The notes beneath the pieces are model-generated. The model was not told the DNA's origin. It did no database searches and saw only the letters and a list, made by a program, of their open reading frames with translations. Below are positions 22,801 to 31,889 of a DNA stretch of 56,831 nt, piece by piece. Made by a program: the position numbers and the translations under genes. Source of the DNA: Prorocentrum cordatum (taxonomy: Eukaryota; Sar; Dinophyceae; Prorocentrales; Prorocentraceae); the NCBI GenBank assembly GCA_963575745.1, contig CAUYUJ010002069.1, forward strand, positions 135,001 through 191,831, written 5' to 3'. Within the stretch, counting starts at the first letter, position 1, and each line of letters opens with the position of its first letter.

Positions 22801-24620
22801 CATGGCCTGTGCACTGGAAGGGGCTGGAACGCCTCCTCCACGCGCGCCGCCGCCCCGAGGGGCAGGCCGACACCGAGGCCGCCGATGGCGCTGGCCGCCT
22901 GGTGCCCGCGCCGCCGCCGCCGCACTGGCAGGCCCGCCACAGGCGAGCGCTCGTGGCGGTCCTCGGCGGCTCCCACTGGCCGCAGGAGCGCCTCTGGAAG
23001 GATGGCAAGGCGCGCGACGGCCTCTGCCGCCTCTGCGGTGGCCGAGGCACGCTGTGGCACAGGGCCTTCGAGTGCGACGCCTGGCTGCCCCTGCGGCGGG
23101 GCGCGTGCTCGCCTGCGCTGCTGGAGGGGGCGCGGCTGGTGACGCAGCGCGGGGACGCCGCGGCGGAGCTCTTCGCGCGTGCGCTGTGCCCCGACCCCGC
23201 CCTAGCCTTCCCCGCGGCGGCCGACGCCGCGCTCGCGGCCCCGCGCTGGTTCGGCGCGCAGCCTGGCTCGAGGTTCGCGGGCAGGGTCTTCGTGGACGGC
23301 AGCGCTAGGTTTCCTGCGCTGCGCGGGGCCCGCCGCGCAGGCTGGGCGGTGGTGCCGATCGGCTTCAGCGGGGAGGTCATCGGCGGGATGCACGGCATCG
23401 TCCCGCGGGCGTACGGGCCCGAGCAGGAGGCCAGGGACGGCGAGGACTACGCGTTCCACATGCTGGCCCAGTGCTGGCTGCCGTCGGCCGACGGCTCGGG
23501 CCTCGAGGTCTTCTGCGACTGCGCGGGCACGGTCGGCTTGGCGCTCTCGCAGGGCAAGGCCCTCGCGCCGCTGCAGGCGCGCCGCCACCTGTGGCAGGAG
23601 TGGTGGGCAGGGCCAGGCCCGTCGGCCACGGTGCGCAAGGTCAAGGCGCACAAGGCGCTCGCTGCAGCGGCCTCCTGGGAGGATGAGCTCCTGATCAGGG
23701 GCAACAGGGCAGCCGACCTGTGGGCCAAGCGAGGCGCCGCCTTGTGGCCGATCGACGAGGAGCGGGTCTGGTTCCTCCAGGCATGCGCCTGGCGCGTGGA
23801 GGAGCTCGGGCGCTGGGTCGGCGAGCTGGCCGCCACCATGGTGGACCGCGATCAGCTGGACTCGGACGGGGTGGTGGGCACGGCCGACCTCGTCTACGAC
23901 ATCCCGCAGGCGGCGCTGGACGCGGCGGAGCTGGCCGACGCGGAGGTGGCGGCGCTGGCGCTCGAGGCCGACCCCGAGCTCGGCCAGGCGCCTGGCGCTG
24001 CTGCTGGGGCCGCTGCTGGCGTGGAGCTCGGCCAGGCGCCCGCCGCTGCCGCTGGGGCCGCTGCCGACGAGCTTGCGGATGCAGCTGTGGCCGCTCCCGA
24101 GCTGAAGGCTGCGGTAGCTGGAGCTGGAGTGGCGCGGGCGGTGCGCGGGCACTGCATCGTCGTCTCGCGCCTCGTGAACGGCGATGGGGCCATGGCCTGG
24201 TGCCTGAAGTGCGGCTGCCGCTTCTGGAAGCGGCCCCCTCCAGCTGGGGCAGGCCTGCTGGGCAGCTGCAAAGGGCGGCCCGCCCCGGGCGAGAGGGCGG
24301 CGGAGGCGCGGCGGCTCTTGATGCGCCTCCAGGAGCCGAAGAGCAGGGCTCGGCTCTTGGCTCCGCAGCCGCCCACGGAGGAGGAGCGGGCGCGGCTGGC
24401 GGCGGTGCTCCACGGCGACGCAGGCGCTGAGGACGGCGCTGGAGCTCCCGCTGGAGCAGGGCGGCCGCCGCGCTGGGGGCTGCGGCCCGCCACGGCTGAC
24501 GCCTGGCAGGCGGCCGAGCTCCACGGCTTCGCCTCGCCCGCCGCCGCTGCTCGCTGGGCGCGGGCGCGCGTGGCGGCGTGCAGGGAGTCGCCCTTCGGCG
24601 ACGGCGACGGCGCGGCCTGA
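19833..24620 (+). CDS. LINE ORF2: endonuclease, reverse transcriptase, RNase H
   Basis: 1595 codons counted from GTG 19833; no true start is visible, and the coding sequence clearly extends upstream (see the entry for 19743-19832). Endonuclease (APE) motifs: QEHR at residues 11-14, GDWN at 127-130, and DH at 186-187. RT: GLGWDRLHP near 490, PKAAGGQRPVG near 537, motif A Asp612 (DLARFYEH), motif B GCSGAVGLAK near 670, and motif C V-V-D-D at 702-705. The first residue before x-D-D is Val rather than the usual Tyr/Phe. A CCHC finger has Cys1065, Cys1068, His1076 and Cys1081. RNase H: Asp1155 (VDGSA), Glu1204, Asp1229, His1273 (KAHK) and Asp1295 (NRAAD). An Ala-rich linker is followed by a Cys-rich tail, Cys1457-x2-Cys1460-x-Cys1462 and Cys1479. 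All the catalytic residues I expect are present. The protein would nick the target, prime and copy the RNA, and degrade the template strand. Confidence 0.88.
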   Translation: MGRLPAVLCLQEHRLKGKQAVARAAGWMQARGFSWHGQAALPTGPGPLESSGGVAVATLRPSAAAAAPGLPAHRFQVCEVNLGFRGPCRFISAYFITKVGRAKENIVLLAALHEFVGQLESPWIVMGDWNMEPEDVREWARSAGGVLVAPEEPTCGTKVFDFAVVSKVLAGFVDAAEVLLRAPTKDHVPFKVVLRGVRPAAKVQRPFFPAAFPLPLPPPVRPAQLDRAFSAWSPGGGQSLMVGCQEWFGAVGAYLIDLHEIVPPSRWKGRAGGLRAQRVEMEVAWKQDLKRSVGAACRRWMSFAAACARWRALQEAAPGGRCWAPLRKQREVLMAFELEWPEDGPLAGLSVARVVGLLSSSSCQLTVQFVQGEARQRWGLDKQQKAAEWRAWAQAAATEKGGSAAYRFTKQVAVVPTVVLAGADGDDDPRMPVAGEAAVAALLEARQPLWIKQSRAGEAAPEDWDIHESVLPPLELEDLERVLGTYREGCGLGWDRLHPKQLLRLPRSYRQRCLELLMAWGRKLSREALWQLIVVFIPKAAGGQRPVGLTAIWLRVWSRMRQPLVARWEVSLKNPAFWGTSECPCERAGVVHNLLAAFARSRGLSAATGVADLARFYEHASHEELRVQAVATEFPLALLQCFCVSYRTQRRVSWCGSVSKSFEANGAIVAGCSGAVGLAKLLVHTLFVKIVRENPAVRLQNVVDDVLLQAVGGRAQVAQQLPRATAALAEGLVAKGLVISDAKTGYLANSEDLGDALDGCWAHGPLPRWTGARCLGGDAADGRWRRAREQGARLGRAAAVSARARLLRSAGAQVGHIQGGSPAAAAVWGSAVAGLACGRLHGLRVAAMCAEDRLPMGASVGLRLRALHGAADRDPFVVHAAEVARSWGMTLDAGLPSAAVVQECWLGAQGLLDLRSPWGQCRDPAQACVMALRRVGCEMVAYNAVIDWQARVVSLEFYSPGMLVQVARASAMLASDVLALKRLRGPGAWAWPVHWKGLERLLHARRRPEGQADTEAADGAGRLVPAPPPPHWQARHRRALVAVLGGSHWPQERLWKDGKARDGLCRLCGGRGTLWHRAFECDAWLPLRRGACSPALLEGARLVTQRGDAAAELFARALCPDPALAFPAAADAALAAPRWFGAQPGSRFAGRVFVDGSARFPALRGARRAGWAVVPIGFSGEVIGGMHGIVPRAYGPEQEARDGEDYAFHMLAQCWLPSADGSGLEVFCDCAGTVGLALSQGKALAPLQARRHLWQEWWAGPGPSATVRKVKAHKALAAAASWEDELLIRGNRAADLWAKRGAALWPIDEERVWFLQACAWRVEELGRWVGELAATMVDRDQLDSDGVVGTADLVYDIPQAALDAAELADAEVAALALEADPELGQAPGAAAGAAAGVELGQAPAAAAGAAADELADAAVAAPELKAAVAGAGVARAVRGHCIVVSRLVNGDGAMAWCLKCGCRFWKRPPPAGAGLLGSCKGRPAPGERAAEARRLLMRLQEPKSRARLLAPQPPTEEERARLAAVLHGDAGAEDGAGAPAGAGRPPRWGLRPATADAWQAAELHGFASPAAAARWARARVAACRESPFGDGDGAA

Positions 24621-24698
24621 CTGCTGCGCTGGCGGCACCTGGTTTAGCCCGCCGGCAGGGCGCCAGGGGGCCGAACATAAAAATAGCCAAAAATAGCC
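24621..24698 (+). other. LINE 3' untranslated end with (AAAAATAGCC)2
   Basis: Seventy-eight bases after the ORF2 stop. It contains a GC-rich palindrome-like GCCCGCCGGCAGGGCGCC and ends in two copies of AAAAATAGCC (24679-24688 and 24689-24698). A short repeated tail instead of poly(A) is known in several LINE families and may be recognised by the RT. The adjoining sequence is the CCT tract. Confidence 0.65.
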
Positions 24699-25440
24699 TC
24701 CACCTCCTCCTCCTCCTCCGCCTCCCCCGTTCCTCTCGCTCCTCCTCCCCCCCTCCTCCTCCTCCTCTTCCTCCTCCTCCTCCTCCTCTTCCTCCTCCTC
24801 CTTCTCTTGTCCTCCTCCTCCTCCTCCTCCTCCTCCTCCTCCTTCAACTCTTTTCCTCCCCCTTCCTCCTCCCCCCCCCGCTCCTCCTCCTCCTCCTCCT
24901 CCTCCTCCTCCTCCTCCTCCTCCCCTCCTCCTCCGTCCTCCTCCTCCTCCTCTTCCTTCTCCTCCTCCTCCCCCCGTTCCTCCTCCTCAGCGTTATCCTG
25001 CCCATCCTCCTTCTCCTCTCCTCCTCCTCCTCCTCCTCCTCTCTTCTCCTGTTCCTCCTCCTCCTCCTCCTCGTCTTCTCCTCCTCCTCCTCGTCTTCCT
25101 CCTCCTCCTCCTCTTCCTCCTCCTCTCCTCCCCCGTTCCTCCCTCCTCAACCTTCTCCTGTCCCCTCCTCCATATCTTTCTCCTCCTCCTCCTCCCCTTC
25201 TCCTGTTCCTCCTCCTCCTCCTCTTCCTCCTCCTCCTCCTACTCCTTGTTTCCCCCTTCCTCCTCCTCCTCCTCCTCCTCCTCCTCCTCCTTCTCCTCCT
25301 CCTCCTCCTCCTCTTCCCCTCCTCCTCCTCCTCCTCCTCCTCTCCCGTTCCTCCTCCTCCTCCCCGCTCCTCTCCCCTCCGCCCCTCTCCTCCTCCTCCT
25401 CTTCCTTCCCCTCCAAGTGTTATTCCTTGCTCCGTCGCTC
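24699..25440. repeat. Polypyrimidine CCT tract, 3' side of the LINE
   Basis: About 740 bp of CCT-rich pyrimidine sequence with interruptions such as TTC, CCCCC, GTT and CAGCGTT. It has the same strand orientation as 17725-18515. Low-complexity translations are ignored. Confidence 0.93.
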
Positions 25441-25470
25441 GCTAGCTACCCCCCCCCCCCCCCCCATGCC
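25441..25470. repeat. C homopolymer
   Basis: A run of about 18 C residues inside CTAGCTACC...CATGCC marks the boundary between the CCT tract and the AGCCCTTR repeat. Confidence 0.8.
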
Positions 25471-26165
25471 CTTAAACCCTTGAGCTCCTCAAGCCCTTTA
25501 AGCCCGTGGGCCCTTATGCCCGCGAGCCCTTAAGCCCCACCAGCCCCTTAAGCACTTATGCCCTTTAGGCATTCACTGTTAAAGCCTTAAGCCCTTGAGC
25601 CTTTAGGCCCTTGCATCCCTGAGCCCTTGCGCCCGAAAACATTGAAGCATCTGAAGCCCGTGAGCCCTTAATCACTTAAGCCCTGGACCCTGCTGAGGCC
25701 CCTGAACCCTCAGCCCTTTAACCCGTAAGGCCTGAAACCCTTCGTCTGTTAAGCCTTTAAGCCCCTAGCGCATTTAGCCCTTCAACAATCAGCTCTTGAA
25801 CCCGTGAGCCCCTGACTCCCTGAACTTTCAAACCCTGAAACATTTAACGCTTTGAGCCCTTAAAACCTGGAGTCCTCTAACAGCTCAGCCCTGAAACCCT
25901 TCAGTGCTCTAAGCCCTGAAACCCTGAAGCGCCTTCAACCCAAACCCGTCGCCCTTCTAAGCCCTGAAGCCCTTGGGCCCTTGAGCCCTTAACCCATTAC
26001 GCCCTTAATCACTTACACCGTTGAAGATACCATTATGTCTGAAAGCCCTTGGTACCTTAAACTTTTAAACATTTTAACCCTCAAAGCTCTTCAACCCATA
26101 AGCCATTGAGCCCTTGAGACCTTAAGCCCTTAATTCCTTTTCAACCTTACAGCCCTCATTTCAAC
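25471..26165. repeat. Degenerate 8-bp repeat AGCCCTTR
   Basis: About 700 bp built from AGCCCTTG and AGCCCTTA with heavy drift (AAACCCTT, AGCCCTGA, AGCCCGTG). The best-preserved stretches, such as near 25500-25530 and 25980-26000, show 8-bp spacing. It is not the canonical TTTAGGG telomere repeat, but the CCCTTAA content is reminiscent of it. There is no coding feature. Confidence 0.7.
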
Positions 26166-27490
26166 ATCCCTGGACAAACCTGGCACGCATTCCAACCCGG
26201 GCAATCAGGTTAGTTTCTATCAGTTTCTACGGTACGTGTGCGCACATACGCACAGTATTCGGTTTAGGGATATTACGACATCGCTTCGCAATTATAATCA
26301 TACGGTGGGGTGACTTGGTCGGTTGAAATGGGTACATGTGTGTCTTTTCGAGTTGGTTGGAAGAAGTACCAGCTTGTTGGGATCAGTTCCAGCTGGTTCA
26401 ATTTAGTCCTGGATGCGGGCAGGACCGCCCCCGCGCATGCTGGTGCTCGCGTTGCCGTTGCCGTCACCCGGGGCCTTAGGCCCCCCCCCGGGTGACGACC
26501 GCTGCGGGAAACGACAAGAAACGACCTTCCTCTTTCCGGGGGTCGTAGACGGCCGTTTGGAGCGTTTTTTCGCTAGCCCCACTGCCACAACCCCACCTGT
26601 ACGTCCCGCCGGCCCTTCCTCTCCCCTCCATCCCACCCCGTCCAGGCCGCGATGGCCGGCCACCCGCCTCCGGCGCTGGCCCTGCTGACCACTTTGTGGG
26701 CCCCGGCCGCAGCCCGCGAGGCGGCCCAGGAGGGGCGGTCGGGGCGGACGCCACCCCGCCTGGGGAAGAGCGGTCGGGATCGGAGTCCCTCCTCCTTTCG
26801 AGGGCGGCCAAGAGGGGGGGGAGGGCCATGATCTCTCCCCACATTTCTCTGTGTAGTTTCTTACCTTTGTGCTTCCCCTGCCGCCCTCTGTGCCGCGCAC
26901 ATGCCTCGGGCCACGATTTGCAAACCTTATCATTTGAATCCGCCTTAGCTCGTGAGGAAAATTATCATACCAACGGCTGTGACTTCCGAATCTAGAATCC
27001 AAGACTTGTGGTAGGCAACTATCGGTTCCTGCTGACAGAAGTCAGTAGTTCGCGGTGCAACAGTTTCGAGCGTACTAGTTACTCCTCGTCGCTTTCATTC
27101 TTGGAGTCTTCTGGCCTTGTCAGGACATTATCGTGGTCATCTCGGGCTTGTTTTTTGCACTCCATATTGGAACTCTCAAGGGTAACTTAACAGTGTTTAA
27201 AGCTCCCTGGCGCCTTCTGGGGGCCCTTGCGGCCTTCTCGGGGCCCCCTTTGAGAGAAACCAAAAAGGTGGGGAGAGGGTCTCAGAGAGGGGGGATGAGG
27301 ATAGGAGGGGAAGGGAGCAAGGGAAAAAAGGAAACGGAAAGGACGAGGAAGGATGAGGGTGGAGGGCGGAGGGTGGTGGAGGACAGAGGAGGGAGGGCGA
27401 GGGAGAGAGAGAGGGAGGCGAAAAGGAGAGGAGGGAGGAGGTGAGGGGACTGGTGCTCTGCACGGCCGAGCTGCCGCCGCTGCACCTACG
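26166..27490. other. Gene-free stretch
   Basis: Contains a less GC-rich segment at 26170-26410, G/C-rich sequence to 26830, a short CTTCTGGGGGCCCTT minisatellite-like patch near 27210-27255 and a purine-rich stretch at 27265-27440. No convincing protein or RNA gene is recognised on either strand. Confidence 0.4.
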
Positions 27491-27497
27491 CCCCTCC

Positions 27498-27510
27498 AGC
27501 CATTTTGGCT
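27498..27510 (+). other. 13-nt match to the spliced-leader core
   Basis: AGCCATTTTGGCT is identical to the centre of the dinoflagellate spliced leader. The flanks match poorly (TCGAG where the leader has CAAG). It may be a relic of a retroposed cDNA 5' end or a chance match. No downstream coding sequence is recognised. Confidence 0.3.
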
Positions 27511-28650
27511 TCGAGGGGGGGCGGCGGGGGCCGGGGCCCGGGCCCGGGGTCGTCATGGACGACGTTCTCCCCTCGAGGTGGGGAGATGGAGATGTGGGGA
27601 GGGAGGGGTGGACAGCGGACAGATAGCGCCCCTCCTCTGAGGAAAGGGGCAGCTGTCCGCTGCCTGTCCTTCTCTCTTCTTTCGTTTTTTCTTTCTGGAA
27701 GGGGAGCGGAAAGGCCTTCTGGCCTTCCGCCCTTCGGCCCCGTTTCCCGCCCACTGCCAGGCCATACCCCTGCCCCCGCCGCCGCCCATGTTCCAGATCG
27801 TGCTGCAATTGCTCGTGCTACGCGCCGGGCCCGAGGCAAACGACGAGTTGTTGCGGAGGCCCAGGAGGAGTCCAAGCCAGAGGCATCGGCGCCGGTCCTT
27901 GGGGGTGGCTTGAAATTGTGGGCGCGCCGTAGAATTTAGAATATGAATGTCCATAGACATTTCCGAAGTGCGAAGTGTCCATGGGAATTTAAAGTCTAAG
28001 TTCCGAGTTTGGGAATTGGCCAGCTTCATGGCTGTAAATTCAGAGTTCTAGATTCGGGAATTCAGGTTCTAAGTTTTGAGATATGAGTTCTAGGTTCGGG
28101 GATTCCGGTTCTACGTTTTCATTTTTGAATTCGAATTCTGGACCACGCCCTCAATCTGAAGCCATCCTAAGGTCATCGAGTGGAGCTGTCATCCTTTTGG
28201 ACCCATCAGCGATGTCACCTTTTGTCAGCTCGAAAATCCGCCCAGGATTCGACACCGCAAGAAAAGTATGGGCTGACTCCATATTCGATGCACTTCGCAT
28301 CGGGCCCGACTGTCTGGAATTACGTCGACACCTTCTCGCTGCAGCTCGTCCAGGGAACATGTTCTCGACGAGCCTTCGGTTGGGCGAGCCCAATGGAGGT
28401 CCACCCGTGTCGCCCGCTCGCCCTCCGCCCCCGACCGCCCCCCTTTGGCGGCCCCTCGAGGGAGAAGGGGGGGCGCAAGAAAGACGGCGAATGAAGGGCG
28501 CGGGAGAGGGAAGGACGAGAAGGAAGAAACCTCTTGGAGGGACTCGGAGGGGAGGAGGGAAGGAGGGGGGCGGAGGGCAGGGGAGTTTTTTGCGCTTTTC
28601 GACGGCCGCCCCCCCGAAGGGCCAAGCGGGGCGAGACTCGGCAGCGAGTG
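27511..28650. other. No gene recognised; AT-richer segment with a 42-bp duplication
   Basis: 27511-27920 is GC-rich without a clear protein. 27925-28140 is relatively AT-rich and includes a tandem pair of a 42-bp unit beginning GAGTTCTAGATTCGGGAATT (28044-28127). 28150-28650 has plus- and minus-strand open frames of doubtful composition. Confidence 0.4.
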
Positions 28651-30110
28651 CTTTGCGACGCCGGCGCCCCTGGAGATTCACAATTGTCGACGGCGGCCAC
28701 CGCGCATGCCGCGACTATCGCTGCGCGGGTCGAGACGAACTCCTCGAAGTCAGCCCACCCATGGGTTTGCGAGCTGCAGTTCGTCAGGCGGACCACGGCC
28801 GAAACCCTCTGGACAACATTGAGTGACGCAGCTTCCTTTCGGGCCTTGGTCCAGCACCCTGGCACGCGGCCGCGAGATTCCACGCGGGCGATGATTGCGA
28901 TGATGGGGGGCGACGCATCGTCTCTCAGACGCCTTGCAGCCCACGCAGCTACGCAGTCTCTAAAGCATCAGCCAGGCACGCTATTTATATTTGTGAAATG
29001 CACCGTGCGCTCATTGCATCGATGTGTAATTCCTTTGCTCGAGGTGCACCATCTGGTAATGGAGCTTTTTTCGGGTTGCTGACGCGATGGACGTGAGTGA
29101 TTCTTGGGCATCTCTCGGTCGCAATGTGGAGTTGCTCGCGCGCCAAAATTTGCTCGCTCGCCGCGACCTCCGCGATGGCCCAGAGCATCGGCAAGTGAAA
29201 AAGCAGATGTTGAGAATTTCAGTGGGGGGAACTTGCCCGATTAATACTCGAGGCCCAAAGTTCAGAAACTCACGACAGATGCAGCAGAGGTGTTGCGCGG
29301 GAGCTGGGCGTCGAGCCAGATCGTTTTTCAGCGCAGGCATAACCGTTGCGACGGTGATCAGGAATGTCGGACAGCCGCTACCAAACAGGTGATCGACGCA
29401 CTCTTTCGTCTTCTCCGCGGGCGGAAGGCGAAAGTCCAGAGTGTGAACGGGTGGTGGAAGCGTCCTCCCACTGCGCGGGCGGCGCTCTCGGGCGCGCGGC
29501 GCGCGGTCGCCCTGTTGCCCATCAGTTTGGGTGAAGGACCGGGCGCTTATCAAGGTGGCGCGCGGCGCATGCTTCAAGGTTTCCGAGCGAAGAAGGTTTT
29601 GATTTTTTGAGGCGCGGCGACGCCGCGGTGAACCTGGCTGCGCTGCTACGAGCCAAATCCCCTGTTCACAGGCCCTTGGCCCGGGCCATGCGGAACGACT
29701 GCAGCGTGCCGAAGCAGCCCCGCCCTTGCGAGTTTGAGATTCCGGAGAACTCGCGATCCAGAGTTGAGATATCGTTGGAAGTTGTCGACGCGTCCTCACC
29801 AGTTCGCAGGCGCCCTCGAGGAGCAGCCCGACTCCAGGATCCGAGTCTTGAAGGCGATGTCTGGGTCGCCGCGAAGGCGTGCGATCGAAGTGGTAGGTCG
29901 CGCCTGCTACGCCAGATTTGGAATTCTGGTTTGCCTGGCGCGAGATCCAACGCAGCGCGATCCTTCGTGGACACGCCAGTTTGCGACGCCCCCTGGGGCC
30001 TTCGCAACCTGCGCTCTCCTGCAATCGCGGAAGAGACCCGGGCGAGGGACATCGCCCCATGCATTTGCGAGCAATTTGGTTTTAGCACTTATGACCAGGA
30101 GGCGGCGCGC
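28650..30110 (-). pseudogene. Decayed LINE reverse transcriptase region, minus strand
   Basis: On the minus strand a motif-B-like segment, GRCPSPGSL running into SSAIAG in the next frame, lies at ~30060-30020. It is followed by a motif-C-like HAFAATQTSPS/DIAF segment (29890-29850) that looks like a broken FADD, and by a post-RT block at 29300-29214. That block reads ASVVSF...TLGLEYLIGQVPPTEI, the usual 'LSYVGQ..PPP' block of dinoflagellate LINEs. Further down, LHLPMLW and, near 28800, TNCSSQTHGWADFEEFV may be C-terminal parts. Many frame changes are required, so this is an old copy. The orientation is opposite to the LINE at 18.5 kb. Both ends are uncertain. Confidence 0.55.
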
Positions 30111-30488
30111 CCCAAGACCCAGCGGCGCATGGCGTGCGCCCGGGGCGCCTGGAATTGAAATTCTGAAAATTGGCCCAGGGCTTTGGGCCCGGGGGAAGTT
30201 CCTGCGCCCCGGCGGAAGTTCGGAGAGCAGGAGAGGGGGCGAGGAGACCGCTCAGGGGGGCGAGGGCTGGACTGGGCAGGTGGAGGAGGGAGGAGGGGGG
30301 ATGGGGCAAGCTAGCTTAGGTGCACTAGCGTCATAGCTGACGCCCTACCGCCTTACCCCCCCCCCCCCACCCCTTGCGGGGGGAAGGGGGCGGCGGGTTG
30401 GGGGGGTCGGGGGGCGGGGGGTGGATGGAGGCGCCCCCCGAACCCCCTTGGCACGCCGCCCCTCTTCGCCAGCGCGAGCCCGAAGCGC
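30111..30488. other. No gene recognised
   Basis: G-rich stretch with a C run at 30356-30369 and G runs to 30425. No protein of credible composition. Confidence 0.4.
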
Positions 30489-31428
30489 TTGGCCGGGGAG
30501 TTGCGCTTCCATCGTGTCGCTTTGGAGTCAGAGCCTCGAGGTGACGCTGCGCGCTGCGCTGGGGACAGGAGGATGTTGTTCGACGCCTGGGACGCCTTCG
30601 TGCAGCGCCGTGGCCAGCTGGCAGATTGGGCTGAGATCCGCATTAGGATGTCCATGAAAGAGCGCGGGCGAGAATGGGGCGGCATGGGCGATCGGCATCG
30701 GGGACATTCCCGCGACATTGCCGCTGCAAAGAAGCTCGAGATGGTCTCCGACAGATCGAGGCGGCGACAAGGACGACGACGGCGCTCTTTCAACTGACGA
30801 GCTGGCGGACATGGCGGCGGCCCCTGATGCCTTAGACGATGCGCCTCGCCGTCGGGGCAGCCCGCGGGATATCGGAGAGCTAGGGGTCCCACTGAAGAGA
30901 GAGCTGGCAGAATTTGAACGGCGCCCAACTATGACGCATGAGATCCAGGCTTGGAATGAAGTCCTGGGCAGAAGGGTGGAGCGCGAAGAAGGGCTGGCCC
31001 CTGGGCGCGCGCGTTGCGAGACTGCTTGCGAACAGGGCATGCGCGAGTGCGCGGACCACGATTCATTCGCGAGCGCGACGAAGAGACTTCGGACATTTGT
31101 TCAAGCATGCTCCCCGGAACCGATAGACACGTTCGTGATCATCGGTGATGTCGGCGACCCCATGGCGCACGTAGTCTTGGCGGCCCACAGACTGGAACTC
31201 CCGCCGACAGAGATTGCGCCCGTGCGTCTTCATCTCCGGCTTCCGATTGCCCTGGGCGATTTCCAATCTAATAATGCTTCCTTGTGGCATCTGAGCCTGG
31301 GCCTCGTCGCCGGCATGTTCAAATGCTACGCGGGCCAGGACATCATCGGCAATGGGCGTGGCCATGCCCTGATCGGATCGACCGCAATCTTGGAAAGCTG
31401 CCCCATTGCGTCACCTCGGATAACTTAA
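30489..31428 (+). CDS. Hypothetical protein with one EF-hand-like loop
   Basis: Two overlapping plus-strand frames read like one protein across a frame change near 30740-30760. The first (from 30489) ends in DIAAAKKLEMV. The second (to 31428) continues as DRGGDKDDDGALSTDELAD. DKDDDGALSTDE fits the 12-residue EF-hand loop, with Asp at 1, 3 and 5, Gly at 6, Leu at 8 and Glu at 12. A preceding helix would be the KKLEM segment. The remaining ~200 codons are mixed in composition (for example RPTMTHEIQAWNEVLGRRVE) and not recognised. Calcium binding is possible but rests on a single loop; no second EF-hand is seen. The start is undefined, and introns or frameshifts cannot be told apart. Confidence 0.35.
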
Positions 31429-31860
31429 CCCTTAGACCGGATCAAGACCCATAACGGCAGCCTCGATTTGGTGCGAATCGCTCAGGGACTCAAGTGTTTG
31501 GTTCTTGGGCCCCCGGGGCCCCTTGGGTGCTCTAGGCTGCCTGTCCCCGCGGGAAGTAGGCTCGGGCGGGAAGGAAGAGGAACGAGGGTGGAGGCGACGC
31601 AGGGCGGGGGGGGCCGCGGCCCGCGGCCGGGCCAGGCCTTCCGTTCTCATGGATTTCATTCGCCCCATCGCCCCCCCTCCTTCCTTCTTCCTGCCGCCTG
31701 CCGCCGCCCCGCGCCCCCTCTTGATCCTGTTCCTTATCTCTCCGTTCCTTCTTTCCCTGCTCATCTGCCTCCTCCGCCCTCCGCCCTCATCCTCTCTCCT
31801 CGTTGTCCTCCCTCTCGTTCCTCTTTCCCCTCTCCCCCCCCCCGCCCCCCAATCCTCGCC
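31429..31860. other. No gene recognised
   Basis: GC-rich sequence followed by a pyrimidine-rich CCT/CCCC stretch (31665-31890). The pyrimidine part could be an intron 3' end before the coding-like block that follows, but this is inference. Confidence 0.3.
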
Positions 31861-31889
31861 GCGGCCCGCCCCCCCCCCGCCCCCCCGCG

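Larger units (their letters stand above)
18516..24698 (+). mobile_element. LINE-type non-LTR retrotransposon, near full length
   Basis: A ~6.2 kb element with a short 5' leader (18516-18588), ORF1, ORF2 and a ~75 bp 3' end. ORF1 encodes a RanBP2-like zinc finger and a helical segment. ORF2 encodes endonuclease, RT, a CCHC finger, RNase H and a Cys-rich tail. The 3' end is a direct repeat of AAAAATAGCC (24679-24698) that runs straight into the right-hand CCT tract. The 5' end starts TAGCC directly after the left-hand CCT tract. TAGCC at both junctions could be a 5-bp target duplication, or chance. No long terminal repeats are seen. Because CCT flanks both sides on the same strand, the element probably inserted into a CCT array. 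The copy is young by appearance: ORF2 is open over 1595 codons. One frame break near 19795 is described separately. Confidence 0.88.

Noticed and set aside
25471-26165. Telomere array
   Set aside because: The period is 8 bp with AGCCCTTR, not the TTTAGGG-type repeat expected, and the array is interstitial and strongly drifted.
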